The notes under the pieces were generated by a model. That model was not told where the DNA came from. It did not search any database and saw only the letters and a list, made by a program, of their open reading frames with translations. 31,137 nt of DNA, taken from the NCBI GenBank assembly GCA_045598845.1, contig JAZRUY010000145.1, forward strand, positions 1 to 31,137, given 5' to 3'. Below, piece after piece: positions 20,357 to 28,942 of the stretch; within the stretch, counting starts at the first letter, position 1, and every line of letters starts with the position of its first letter. This stretch comes from JAZRUY01 sp045598845. Lineage in GTDB: Bacteria; Verrucomicrobiota; Lentisphaeria; Victivallales; Victivallaceae. The position numbers were made by a program, and so were the translations under genes.

Positions 20357-22345
20357 ATGGATAAAACCGTAATGATGACAACTTGCTTGAAAAGACGTTT
20401 TTTGTCGTTGTGCAACGTACTCATTCTGAGTGATTTCGCCGCTACGGCCGGTGTTTATTTCATCGCGCTGTGGTTGCGGTTTGACTGCGTTTTCGGCAAT
20501 ATTCCCGCCGGTTATTGGCAAAATTACCGGGGGTCGATTGTATACAGCGGGCTGCTGGCGGTAATTGTCGGTTTCGTCTGCCATCTTTATCACCGGGTTT
20601 GGCGTCTGGCCAGTTTCCGCGAACTGGAATTGTGTTTTATCAATGTCGCGGTATTCAGCCTGCTCAACATCTGCCTGGTATCGCACTTTTTCGGAACCAT
20701 GCCGATATCATATTATCTGGTCGGCGGCTTCCTGCAATTCCTGGTTCTTTGTACCGCCCGTTTCGGTTACAGGTTCTGTTGCGTGGTCATACCTCAACAC
20801 TTCAATAAAGGCGGAGACCGCGTTCGGAAGCGGGCGATGATTATCGGGGCGGGAGTAGCCGCCTCGATGGTCATCCGCGAAGTCAATTCCTCGCCGCAGA
20901 GCGACAGCGTGATTTGCTGCGCCGTTGACGATGACCCGGCCAAACTGGGTTGCAGCATTGAAGGAGTGAAAATCGTCGGCGGACGCGATTGCATCCTCAA
21001 AACCGTTGCCGAATGCGACATTGAAAAAATATTCTTTGCGATTCCCTCATTGCCGGCCGATAAACGCCGGAATATTCTGAACATCTGCAAAGAAACACGG
21101 GCGCAATTGCTGACGCTCCCGGGAATATATCAGCTTACCAATAAAGAAGTGCTGATATCGCAGATGCGCGAAGTCTCCATCGCGGATTTGCTGGGGCGGC
21201 CGCCGATACGGGTTAATGACGGTGAAATTCTGGAATCGCTGCGCGGTAAAGTCATTCTGGTAACCGGCGGCGGCGGTTCCATCGGCTCCGAACTTTGCCG
21301 GCAGATTGCGGAATACTCTCCGAAACAGCTTATCATATTCGATGTTTACGAAAACAATGCCTACGACATTGAACAGGAGTTGAAACGCAAATACGGCAAA
21401 ACGCTGAATTTGACCGTTCTCATCGGTTCCGTCCGCGATACCAAGCGCATTAATAATGTTTTCGCATTTTACAAGCCGGAAATCGTCTTCCACGCCGCGG
21501 CGCACAAACATGTGCCGCTGATGGAAACTTCTCCCTGCGAAGCCATTAAAAACAATTGTCTTGGAACTTACAAAACCGCCTGTGCCGCCATTGCCCACGG
21601 GACCCGCCGGTTTGTGCTGATTTCCACGGACAAGGCGGTCAATCCGACCAATATCATGGGAGCCTCGAAGCGTCTGTGCGAGATGATTATACAGACTCTG
21701 GAGCAGTTGGGAAGCCGGAATGAACTTGCGGAACTGCCGAATCTGCATTCCCACCTGAATGGAGGAAACCTTTTTGACATCACTTCACCTTTGCCGCCGG
21801 GACAGCATACGGAATTTGTCGCCGTGCGTTTCGGCAATGTCCTGGGTTCCAACGGGTCGGTGGTTCCGCTGTTAAAAAAACAGATTGCCGAAGGCGGTCC
21901 GGTTACCGTGACTTCTCCGGAAATTATCCGTTACTTCATGACCATTCCGGAAGCGGTGAGTCTGGTGCTTCAGGCGGAAACTTATGCCAAAGGCGGCGAG
22001 ATTTATGTTTTTGACATGGGCGAACCGATGAAAATAGACACGCTGGCGCGCAACCTTATCAAACTCTCGGGTTTACAGCCGGATGTGGATATTCAGATCA
22101 AATATACCGGACTGCGTCCCGGGGAAAAACTTTTTGAAGAGCGTCTGATGTCCGAAGAGGGACTGCGCAAAACCGCCAATGAACTGATTTCCATCGCCAA
22201 CCCGCTGAAAATTGATATCCCGCATTTTTTACAGAATCTGATGCGAATCGCCGCCGCCGCCTATGACAATGCCGCCGCCATGAAACAATTAGTGGCGGAA
22301 GAGGTTAAAACTTATAAGCCGGACGGGAGTCAATGCCGACAATGA
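20357..22345 (+). CDS. Membrane-bound UDP-sugar 4,6-dehydratase, CapD/PglF/WbpM type
   Basis: The 662-residue protein has four membrane helices (residues about 18-140), then a first Rossmann-like domain with MIIGAGVAASMVIREV at 161-176, and then the catalytic SDR domain. That domain has LVTGGGGSIGSELCRQI at 301-317, AAAHKHVPLME at 380-390, STDKAVNPTNIMGASKR at 423-439 (the Met-x-x-x-Lys variant of Tyr-x-x-x-Lys) and FVAVRFGNVLGSNGSV at 487-502. The family converts UDP-GlcNAc to the 4-keto-6-deoxy sugar, the first step to QuiNAc, FucNAc or bacillosamine derivatives. A stretch of about 30 residues (about 452-484) rich in Leu, Asn, His and Pro interrupts the usual short link before FVAVRFGN. The start is ATG 20357; a GTG 3 nt earlier is possible. 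No transaminase of the usual PglE type follows in the window. Confidence 0.92.
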   Translation: MDKTVMMTTCLKRRFLSLCNVLILSDFAATAGVYFIALWLRFDCVFGNIPAGYWQNYRGSIVYSGLLAVIVGFVCHLYHRVWRLASFRELELCFINVAVFSLLNICLVSHFFGTMPISYYLVGGFLQFLVLCTARFGYRFCCVVIPQHFNKGGDRVRKRAMIIGAGVAASMVIREVNSSPQSDSVICCAVDDDPAKLGCSIEGVKIVGGRDCILKTVAECDIEKIFFAIPSLPADKRRNILNICKETRAQLLTLPGIYQLTNKEVLISQMREVSIADLLGRPPIRVNDGEILESLRGKVILVTGGGGSIGSELCRQIAEYSPKQLIIFDVYENNAYDIEQELKRKYGKTLNLTVLIGSVRDTKRINNVFAFYKPEIVFHAAAHKHVPLMETSPCEAIKNNCLGTYKTACAAIAHGTRRFVLISTDKAVNPTNIMGASKRLCEMIIQTLEQLGSRNELAELPNLHSHLNGGNLFDITSPLPPGQHTEFVAVRFGNVLGSNGSVVPLLKKQIAEGGPVTVTSPEIIRYFMTIPEAVSLVLQAETYAKGGEIYVFDMGEPMKIDTLARNLIKLSGLQPDVDIQIKYTGLRPGEKLFEERLMSEEGLRKTANELISIANPLKIDIPHFLQNLMRIAAAAYDNAAAMKQLVAEEVKTYKPDGSQCRQ

Positions 22346-22374
22346 AAACAAAGGCGAAACCCTGAAGAAATAAA

Positions 22375-23205
22375 ATGGCGCTCAAACTTTTTTACATTAC
22401 CAATCAGCCGGGAATCGCCCGCATTGTGGAAGCGGCCGGAGTGGACCGGATCTTCGTCGATCTGGAATACATCGGCAAAACGGCCCGGCAGGGCGGCATG
22501 GATACGGTGCAGTCGCATCACACCGTTGCCGATGTGGCAAAACTCCGTCCGGCGGTTACCGCCGCCGAACTGCTGGTGCGCTGCAATCCGATACACGATG
22601 CTTCGGCGGAATACGGCTCCTCGGAGAATGAAATTGACGCCGTGGTAAAAGCCGGAGCCGACGTCATTATGCTGCCTTATTACAAAACGGTTGCCGAAGT
22701 GCGGCGCTTTCTGGCGGCGGTCGGCGGCCGCTGCCGGACGATGCTGCTGCTGGAAACTCCGGAAGCGGCGGACATACTGGACGAAGTGCTGGAAATCCCC
22801 GGAATCGATGAGATTTTCATCGGGTTGAACGATTTGAGTCTGGCGTATAAAATGAAATTCATGTTTCAATTGCTGGCGGACGGAACCGTCGAACGGCTGG
22901 CATTGAAAATCCGTCAGAAAGGCATTCCCTTCGGTTTCGGCGGCATTGCCGCCATCGGGACGGGGACGCTTTCGGCGGAAGCGATTTTGAAAGAGCATTA
23001 CCGGCTCGGCTCTTCCATGGTGATACTCTCCCGCAGTTTCTGCGATACGGCGAAAGAAAAAAATCCGGACGCCATCCGCGACAAATTCAATGTCGGCATC
23101 CGTTCCATGCGTTCCTTTGAAGAGGAAATCGCCGTGCACAGCACCTATTTTGAAAAAAATATTAAAATTGTATCTGAACAAATTAATAAAGTCCTTAGTC
23201 GTTAA
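22375..23205 (+). CDS. HpcH/HpaI aldolase / citrate lyase family protein
   Basis: The 276-residue protein has the phosphoenolpyruvate-binding barrel of class II pyruvate aldolases: FVDLEY at 27-32, LLVRCNPIH at 67-75 (pyruvate-binding Arg69), LLLETPEA at 124-131 with metal ligand Glu127, and IFIGLNDLSL at 147-156 with metal ligand Asp153. The Asp-x-Glu-His of HpaI, whose His is the catalytic base, reads DLEY here, so ordinary aldolase chemistry may be changed. Proteins of this sub-type occur in surface polysaccharide loci, where they might make or cleave a keto-acid unit. It follows the dehydratase by 29 nt and is the last GC-rich gene before the AT-rich segment. The substrate is unknown. Confidence 0.8.
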   Translation: MALKLFYITNQPGIARIVEAAGVDRIFVDLEYIGKTARQGGMDTVQSHHTVADVAKLRPAVTAAELLVRCNPIHDASAEYGSSENEIDAVVKAGADVIMLPYYKTVAEVRRFLAAVGGRCRTMLLLETPEAADILDEVLEIPGIDEIFIGLNDLSLAYKMKFMFQLLADGTVERLALKIRQKGIPFGFGGIAAIGTGTLSAEAILKEHYRLGSSMVILSRSFCDTAKEKNPDAIRDKFNVGIRSMRSFEEEIAVHSTYFEKNIKIVSEQINKVLSR

Positions 23206-23223
23206 TTATAAGGTAAAACAACA

Positions 23224-23853
23224 ATGTATTTTTTTATCCGCCGCATCATTGATACTATTATCGCTTTACTTGCATTGCTTTTTCTGTGGCCAGTCTTTAT
23301 TGTTATTGCAATCATTGTAAAAATTGACTCCCCGGGACCGGCTTTTTTTCGTCAGAAGCGAATCGGCAAAGATTTCAAAACCTTTGATATGCTGAAATTC
23401 CGTTCCATGGTGGAAAATGCACAGCAGATGGGAACCGGTGTTTATTCATTTGCCAATGATCCCAGAATTACGAAAGTCGGTCATATTTTAAGGAAGACTA
23501 GTTTGGATGAGTTGCCGCAACTAATTAATATAATAAAGGGCGAAATGTCTTTCGTCGGACCTCGTGCGCCTGTTGTCGGTCATTTCCCTGAATATGACGA
23601 ACTGAGCGACAGTTATAAAAGACGCTTTACAGTGTTGCCTGGAATTACTGGTTGGGCGCAAGTCGTCGGACGTAATGAACTCAGTTGGGACGAAAAAGTT
23701 TTTTATGACAATATGTACATAGACAATGTTTCAAAGTATACTGTTTTTACGGATATTAAGATTTGGATTTTGACATTTGTCAGAGTTTTTTCGATGAGCG
23801 GTGTTGAGGAAAAAGAAATTAACCTTAAAAAGAATCAAATGGAAGTCAAATAA
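23224..23853 (+). CDS. Initiating phosphoglycosyl transferase, small monotopic PglC/WcaJ-type
   Basis: The 209-residue protein starts with RRIIDTIIALLALLFLWPVFIVIAI, the re-entrant membrane helix of bacterial sugar transferases. KIDSPGPAFFRQKRIG, F.MLKFRSM and RKTSLDELPQLINIIKGEMSFVGPRA follow, with the catalytic Asp95-Glu96 pair. These enzymes move a phospho-sugar from UDP-sugar to undecaprenyl phosphate at the inner face of the membrane and so start repeat-unit assembly. The product of the upstream 4,6-dehydratase, after further steps, is a plausible donor. The end (after RVFSMSGVEEKE) is a short charged tail. The gene marks the beginning of the AT-rich segment and lies 2 nt before the aminotransferase gene. 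Confidence 0.94.
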   Translation: MYFFIRRIIDTIIALLALLFLWPVFIVIAIIVKIDSPGPAFFRQKRIGKDFKTFDMLKFRSMVENAQQMGTGVYSFANDPRITKVGHILRKTSLDELPQLINIIKGEMSFVGPRAPVVGHFPEYDELSDSYKRRFTVLPGITGWAQVVGRNELSWDEKVFYDNMYIDNVSKYTVFTDIKIWILTFVRVFSMSGVEEKEINLKKNQMEVK

Positions 23854-23855
23854 TT

Positions 23856-24782
23856 ATGAAATATGATATCGCCGACAGACTTATTTGGTTTAAAGGGGAA
23901 CTTGTTCACGTTAATGATGCCAAAATCAACATTCTCAGCCCAACAGCACAGTTCGGACTGAATGTTTTTGAAGGAATTCCTTGCTATTGGAACGAAAAAC
24001 ACAAACAACTTTATGCATTCCGCCTTAGAGATCATTACAATCGGTTGCTTCGCTCGGCAAAATTGATTCAAATCAAGAATCCATATACTTTGGAACAGAT
24101 GCAGCAAGCATTGATTGATGTAATCAATGCTAATGAATACTGCGAAAATCTTTCGGTACGCCAGACATTGTTTGTGGATGGATTCGGGTCCTGGGGGAGT
24201 GAAGAACCGGTAGGTATGTTTGTGGCACCTATTCCGCGCAAGGGGCTCAACAAAGAATATGTTGCCAGAGGTTTGGATATCTGCTGTGCATCATGGCAAC
24301 GAATTTCTGAAAATATTCTTTCGCCGCGTATCAAATGCGGTGCGAACTATATCAACAGTCGTTATGGTCAGCGCGAGGCTTTAAAAAACGGCTATAATAC
24401 CTGCGTTTTTTTGAATGAAAAAGGCAAGATTACGGAAGGTCCGGGTTCATGCCTTTTTATGGTAAAAGGCAACTATTTGGTGACCCCCATGCTCACCGAT
24501 GGTGTACTTGAAAGTATTACGCGGGACACCATTTTTCACATTGCCGGGGATATCGGTTTGAATGTGGTGGAGCGTTCGCTTGACCGCACGGAATTGTATG
24601 TATGCGATGAGGCATTCCTGTGCGGTTCTGCCATGGAAGTAACGCCTGTTTTTTCGGTCGATCGCTATGAATTGCCAAAATCCAATCAATATACTAAATT
24701 GATTCAAAAAAAATATATTGAAATTGTTTCAGGGGAAAATAAGCAATATTCGGATTGGCTCACCCCGATTTATGAAAAATAA
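23856..24782 (+). CDS. Class IV aminotransferase (branched-chain aminotransferase-like)
   Basis: The 308-residue protein has the class IV PLP fold: FGLNVFEGIPCY at 33-44, the F(R)L.DH..RL..SA segment at 55-68, catalytic Lys160 in RIKCGANYINSRYGQREA, ITEGPGSCLFMV at 192-203 with Glu194, and VTPMLTDGVLESITRD from about 209. These match branched-chain aminotransferases more than D-alanine aminotransferase or aminodeoxychorismate lyase. A housekeeping ilvE would not be expected inside a polysaccharide locus, so it may supply an amino acid or 2-keto acid used as a glycan substituent; this is inference. It is AT-rich like its neighbours and sits 2 nt after the phosphoglycosyl transferase. Confidence 0.87.
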   Translation: MKYDIADRLIWFKGELVHVNDAKINILSPTAQFGLNVFEGIPCYWNEKHKQLYAFRLRDHYNRLLRSAKLIQIKNPYTLEQMQQALIDVINANEYCENLSVRQTLFVDGFGSWGSEEPVGMFVAPIPRKGLNKEYVARGLDICCASWQRISENILSPRIKCGANYINSRYGQREALKNGYNTCVFLNEKGKITEGPGSCLFMVKGNYLVTPMLTDGVLESITRDTIFHIAGDIGLNVVERSLDRTELYVCDEAFLCGSAMEVTPVFSVDRYELPKSNQYTKLIQKKYIEIVSGENKQYSDWLTPIYEK

Positions 24783-24797
24783 TTGAACAAGCTTGAA

Positions 24798-25805
24798 ATG
24801 ACTTTGACGAAGAAAAATAACTCTGTTGTAGTTCTGCGAGGAGTTGCAACCTGCTTGATTACTTGTACGCACCTCAATGATGTTTTAGGTAGTCTAGCGG
24901 TCGGCGGTCTGCTGGGTGATTTTTTATTTTTCTTTATTTCGGGTTATTGTTATGGGAAAGGCATATCTAAAAATTTTGGCGAATGGTATATACAGCGTTG
25001 GGAGAAATTATACCCTCCTGTTTTGCTTATGTTGATCGTAAATTATTTTGCAGGATTGTGGGAATGGCCATTCCCTGATTTGCATTCAATTACTTTGGGG
25101 AATGTTTTTTCAACATTTATTTTACCGACAAGCTTTATTTTTTTCGGTGCCATCATAATTTTGTATATCCCGATGTTTATTTATGTGAACAGCAAAAATA
25201 AATACAGATACATCGGAGCAGGGATTACTTTTCTGGCATATATTCTATATTATGTGTTTTGCGTGGATCACCGCAGTTACAGCATGAACAGTACCGGGCA
25301 TGTCACGATATTATTTGTTTATTTCATTGCAGTTATTTTGGGCGTGGAATCGTTTTACTGGAACGGTTTTTTGCTAAAAGTTGGAAAAAATCTTTGGCGT
25401 AAGATTGTGCTGGGTATATGGTGCGTATTAAGTGCTCTGGCATATACTTATTTTAACTTTTTCTTTCGTCGTGGTGAGAATGTTGACTGGTTGAAGTGGC
25501 AGATACTGGTTCCGATTTCGTTATTGATAACCTGTACTTTGTTCGCCAACTTTGTTTTGGCATTTGAGCCGCAAATCAATCGTTTGCCGAAACAGCTTAT
25601 GAAGGTAATTGGTTTCATCGCAGATTTAACCTTGGAAATCTATGTTGTTCAACTGCTGATTATCAAGCATTTGTCCGGGGTGCCGTTTCCGCTCAATCTT
25701 TTTTTGATTCTCGCGGCGATTATTTTGGCGGCATGGATTTTAAAGAAAATATGTACCCATATGATGTCGGTTTTGAAACAATTCTTGGAGTTGTTAAGAA
25801 TTTAA
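24798..25805 (+). CDS. Membrane acyltransferase, acyltransferase-3 family
   Basis: The 335-residue polytopic protein begins with NNSVVVLRGVATCLITCTHLND, the family hallmark of an LRG motif and a His at the end of the first helix. GDFLFFFISGYCYG (the FF.SGY motif) and Y.QRW.KLYPP (R.....P) follow, and about ten membrane helices in all. It should transfer an acyl group to a glycan or lipid-linked sugar at the membrane. I chose ATG 24798; a TTG at 24783, directly after the upstream stop, would add five residues. Neither start has a clear Shine-Dalgarno, so coupling to the aminotransferase gene is likely. The neighbouring aldolase and aminotransferase may make its unusual acyl donor, but an acetyltransferase role is the simpler view. 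Confidence 0.85.
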   Translation: MTLTKKNNSVVVLRGVATCLITCTHLNDVLGSLAVGGLLGDFLFFFISGYCYGKGISKNFGEWYIQRWEKLYPPVLLMLIVNYFAGLWEWPFPDLHSITLGNVFSTFILPTSFIFFGAIIILYIPMFIYVNSKNKYRYIGAGITFLAYILYYVFCVDHRSYSMNSTGHVTILFVYFIAVILGVESFYWNGFLLKVGKNLWRKIVLGIWCVLSALAYTYFNFFFRRGENVDWLKWQILVPISLLITCTLFANFVLAFEPQINRLPKQLMKVIGFIADLTLEIYVVQLLIIKHLSGVPFPLNLFLILAAIILAAWILKKICTHMMSVLKQFLELLRI

Positions 25806-25826
25806 GAAGCTGCGATTGGAAAAGTT

Positions 25827-26942
25827 ATGAAAGTACTGTATGTTGCTACAGTTTTCAGCCATATTTGTGAATTTCATCTTCCTTTTATGGAAATATTTAA
25901 GCAGAGAGGCTATGAAGTTCATGTGGCGGGGAAAGATAATTTAGCGGAAAAAGACGGAAGAAAATTGCAATTTACGGATAAGGCATTTGATATTCCTTTT
26001 ACCCGATCTCCATTGACCAAAGATAATTTTCGGGCTTTCCAAATTTTGAAAAAAATCATCAAGGAAGAAAAGTATGATCTAATCATATGTAATACTCCTG
26101 TCGGTGGTTTGTTGAGCCGTCTGGCTGCGTGGAGAATGCGTCGCAGGGGAACGAAGGTCGTATATATCGTTCACGGATTTCACTTTTACAAGGGTGCACC
26201 GCTCCTTAATTGGTTAGTCTATTATACGCTTGAAAAAATACAGAGCTTTGTAAGTGATAAAATCATTACAATCAATAATGAAGACTATCTGTTTGCCCAA
26301 AAGCATTTTTCTTGTCCCTTGGCTCATATTCATGGCATTGGAGTGGATGAAAAAAAGTTTTTCCCTGTGACTGCTGAGGAGAAAAAGCATTATCGGGAAA
26401 AGTTCGGGTTTCAAGAATATGAAAAACTGCTGTTATGCATCGGTGAATTCAACCAGAATAAAAATCAGGTTATGGTGATACGGGCGTTGCCGACGGTTAT
26501 TGAAAAACATCCCGAAGTCAAATTGATTTTTGCCGGTACGGGTGATTTGCAACCGATGTTGCAGGCAACTGCTGAAGAGCTTAAAGTTCTGGATCATATC
26601 GTGTTTTTAGGATATAATCGTCATCTGGATGAATATCAGCATGCAATTGATATGGTTGTTTCCTGCAGTTTGCGTGAGGGGTTGCCGTTGAATATTGTCG
26701 AATCAATGATGTCTGGCAATCCGGTTGTGGCGGCGGACAATCGTGGGCATCGTGAATTGGTAGATGGAGATCGGAATGGATTTTTGGTCGCAATAAATGA
26801 CTGCGAAGCAATGGGGCGGCGAATTGTTGAATTGCTGGATAATCTTGATTTGTATGTTCAAAAAAAAACGTGTGCTCTGCAATTCATTGCGCCATATAAA
26901 CTTAATAATGTTTTGAGGGAATTTTTCTCCTATATAAAATAA
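25827..26942 (+). CDS. Glycosyltransferase family 4
   Basis: The 371-residue protein is a GT-B enzyme. The N-terminal domain has ATVFSHICEFHLPFMEIFKQRGYEV, HLI/ICNTPVGG and VVYIVHGFHFYKGAP. The C-terminal domain has LLCIGEFNQNKNQ, LIFAGTGD, DHIVFLGYN and the donor-binding REGLPLNIVESMMSGNPVVAADNRGHRELV, with the E-x7-E motif in the form E...N.VE. This architecture is typical of cytoplasmic enzymes that add a sugar to the lipid-linked repeat unit, similar to EpsD-like proteins of exopolysaccharide loci. The sugar cannot be told. It belongs to the AT-rich segment, 21 nt after the acyltransferase gene, and shares its orientation. Confidence 0.92.
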   Translation: MKVLYVATVFSHICEFHLPFMEIFKQRGYEVHVAGKDNLAEKDGRKLQFTDKAFDIPFTRSPLTKDNFRAFQILKKIIKEEKYDLIICNTPVGGLLSRLAAWRMRRRGTKVVYIVHGFHFYKGAPLLNWLVYYTLEKIQSFVSDKIITINNEDYLFAQKHFSCPLAHIHGIGVDEKKFFPVTAEEKKHYREKFGFQEYEKLLLCIGEFNQNKNQVMVIRALPTVIEKHPEVKLIFAGTGDLQPMLQATAEELKVLDHIVFLGYNRHLDEYQHAIDMVVSCSLREGLPLNIVESMMSGNPVVAADNRGHRELVDGDRNGFLVAINDCEAMGRRIVELLDNLDLYVQKKTCALQFIAPYKLNNVLREFFSYIK

Positions 26943-26952
26943 AGGTTGAGTA

Positions 26953-27948
26953 ATGCCATTTTTGAGTATCATAATTCCGGTTTATAATGCCGAAAAATAT
27001 CTTGACGATTGTTTCCGGAGTATCCGGAAGCAATCTTTTACAGATTATGAAGTTATCATTATTGATGATGGTTCCAAAGATGCCAGTCCGGGAATTTGCG
27101 ACAAAGTTTCCGCGGAAGATGTAAGATTCAAGACGTTTCACGTTCCCAACGGAGGACCGTCCAGAGCCAGAAACACCGGATTTCTGAAGGCAACCGGTCA
27201 ATATATTTACTGCATTGATAATGATGATTATATTGACGGGGAAGATTTGTTTCAGAAAATTCACGATTCCCTTGCGGAACATCCGGTTGATGTGTTGCAA
27301 ACGGGAGCAACATATATAAAAGACGGTGAAATTGTTCCGCGCAAGATTCTTTCGCTTTCAGTTGTTGGATCAGACGATATTTCATCTCCTGCCAAAACTA
27401 TTTATAATTTGATTGTCCATGGCAACTATGAAACATCCTGCTGGACCAAAGTTATCAGCCGGCAGTTCCTGCTTGATAATGAATTGTTCTTTGATGAATC
27501 CCTTACAGTAGAAGATCTTGACTGGAATATGCGTTTTTTGCCATTGATAAAAAAATACAATCTTCTGCCGCGAAGTGATTATATTCATGTCTATAGAGCA
27601 GGTTCAGTTTCTACAACTTCCGGAAAGAAATTGTTAAAAAATTGCAACGATCAAGTCGTAACAATAAGGAAATGGCAATCTTTCTGGGAACAATATCAAA
27701 AAAACGTAAAAATAAAAAAAGCCGCATTGGGTTACCTTTGTTATCAATTTTGTATTACGTTAGCGCTATCAATGAATCTGGAAACGAATGATCGGCAAGA
27801 GATAAAAAAATCTCTAAATGCATTAAAGCATATTCTTCGTTACGGTATCGGTAAAAGAGAACGCATGGCTTATTTTATTTTCTTATTTAGCGGTCTTCGG
27901 GGGGTGAACCTGGTTTCAAATATTTATTATAAATTTTTAAGAACATAA
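26953..27948 (+). CDS. Glycosyltransferase family 2
   Basis: The 331-residue protein has the GT-A fold of family 2. It opens with FLSIIIPVYNAEKYLDDCFRSI, continues with YEVIIIDDGSKD and the PNGGPSRARNTGF motif (usually N.G.S.ARN.G), and then has the metal-binding CIDNDDYI (DxD-like). After about 110 residues, VEDLDWNMRF supplies the conserved (E)D..(W/F) acid-base region. The C-terminal part is more variable and includes several aromatic segments but no clear membrane span. It should add one sugar of the repeat unit at the cytoplasmic face. It is AT-rich and starts 10 nt after the GT4 gene, with AAAGG before the ATG. Confidence 0.93.
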   Translation: MPFLSIIIPVYNAEKYLDDCFRSIRKQSFTDYEVIIIDDGSKDASPGICDKVSAEDVRFKTFHVPNGGPSRARNTGFLKATGQYIYCIDNDDYIDGEDLFQKIHDSLAEHPVDVLQTGATYIKDGEIVPRKILSLSVVGSDDISSPAKTIYNLIVHGNYETSCWTKVISRQFLLDNELFFDESLTVEDLDWNMRFLPLIKKYNLLPRSDYIHVYRAGSVSTTSGKKLLKNCNDQVVTIRKWQSFWEQYQKNVKIKKAALGYLCYQFCITLALSMNLETNDRQEIKKSLNALKHILRYGIGKRERMAYFIFLFSGLRGVNLVSNIYYKFLRT

Positions 27949-28089
27949 GAACATATCATGATTAGCCCTTTCAAATATAAATAATTTTTTTTAGTTAACA
28001 AAAAATCAATGCTTCAAAGATTAAGTGCTGTTTTCAATTTATTCAGGCTGTTTGTTGATAGAAGAAAAAATATTTAAAAATAATGTTTT

Positions 28090-28119
28090 TTGATTAACTT
28101 TTCCGCAACACAATATAAA
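28090..28119 (+). promoter_or_regulatory. Possible internal promoter in the AT-rich gap
   Basis: TTGATT (28090-28095) and TATAAA (28114-28119) are 18 nt apart, 17 nt before the next start. The 188-bp gap 27949-28136 is very AT-rich and otherwise empty. Chance matches are likely in such sequence. Confidence 0.35.
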
Positions 28120-28136
28120 TCATAAAGAGATAAGAA

Positions 28137-28934
28137 ATGTTTTATGTAAAAGTCTGGAATGGTCTGGCGAACCGTATGCGGACAATTGCGTCAGCCTGTA
28201 CTTTAGCTGAAAAATATCGGCAGAAAGTAACTGTGTTTTGGCCCGTAAGCAAGGATTGCAATACTGTATATCAAGCGTTGTTTCTGTCGCATCCGAATTT
28301 AAAAATAGTCAATTATTCTTTCAAATATGATTTACGGATAATTTGGGCGATGATGCTCAGCAAAATGCGGTTTAAATATTTGAAGCAACAGGATGTTGAA
28401 CAAATTCAATCTCTTGAAAGTTGTTTGAAACACGGCCGGTCTGTTTTTGTAAATACATGCGAACAATTGGGCAATATTAAAAATTATGAAATTTTTCACC
28501 CGGTTCCCAAAATAATGGAAAGCGTTAACGGTTTGTTCCCTTTGGCGCACAATTCAGACAGGCGTTACGCCATTCATATCCGGAGAACGGATAACTTTTT
28601 TTCATGTCAGCACTCCCCTACGGAATTGTTTGTTGAGCAAATCAAGATGATTCTGGAGAAATCTCCGGATACGAAATTCTTTTTGGCAACGGACTCCGGG
28701 GAGGAAGAAGCAACCCTTTGCAGACTGTTCCCGGAAAATATCATTGTCAATACGCACAAATGTCTGGACAGAAATTCTTCTGACGGTATTAAAGACGCCT
28801 TGGTTGATATGGTATGTTTAAGCCGGGCACAGGTTATTTTCGGATCATATTGGTCAAGTTTTTCGGAAGTCGCGGCCGCATGGACGTTAGACGGCGTTTC
28901 ATCACAACTGACTATTCTGTCAAACAAAAAATAA
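28137..28934 (+). CDS. Fucosyltransferase-like glycosyltransferase (HxRRxD motif)
   Basis: The 265-residue protein carries three short motifs of the alpha-1,2/alpha-1,6/O-fucosyltransferase superfamily. HIRRTD at 147-152 is the H-x-R-R-x-D GDP-binding motif, FFLATDSGEEEA lies near 186-197, and ALVDMVCLSRAQVIFGSYWSSFSEVA ends the fold. The start, VWNGLANRMRTIASACTLAEKY, matches the glycine-rich G(L)(A/G)N(R/Q) loop. It should use a GDP-sugar, most often GDP-fucose, although no GDP-fucose biosynthesis gene is in the window. It is short for the family (usually 280-320). Its stop lies 8 nt before the next start, and it is the last AT-rich gene of the segment. Confidence 0.78.
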   Translation: MFYVKVWNGLANRMRTIASACTLAEKYRQKVTVFWPVSKDCNTVYQALFLSHPNLKIVNYSFKYDLRIIWAMMLSKMRFKYLKQQDVEQIQSLESCLKHGRSVFVNTCEQLGNIKNYEIFHPVPKIMESVNGLFPLAHNSDRRYAIHIRRTDNFFSCQHSPTELFVEQIKMILEKSPDTKFFLATDSGEEEATLCRLFPENIIVNTHKCLDRNSSDGIKDALVDMVCLSRAQVIFGSYWSSFSEVAAAWTLDGVSSQLTILSNKK

Positions 28935-28942
28935 ATAATAAG

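Noticed and set aside
19360..20424. 354-codon minus-strand frame opposite the NusG-like gene and its leader
   Set aside because: The plus-strand gene has recognisable NGN/KOW-like motifs, while the antisense text has no fold signature and crosses the promoter and terminator-like structures.
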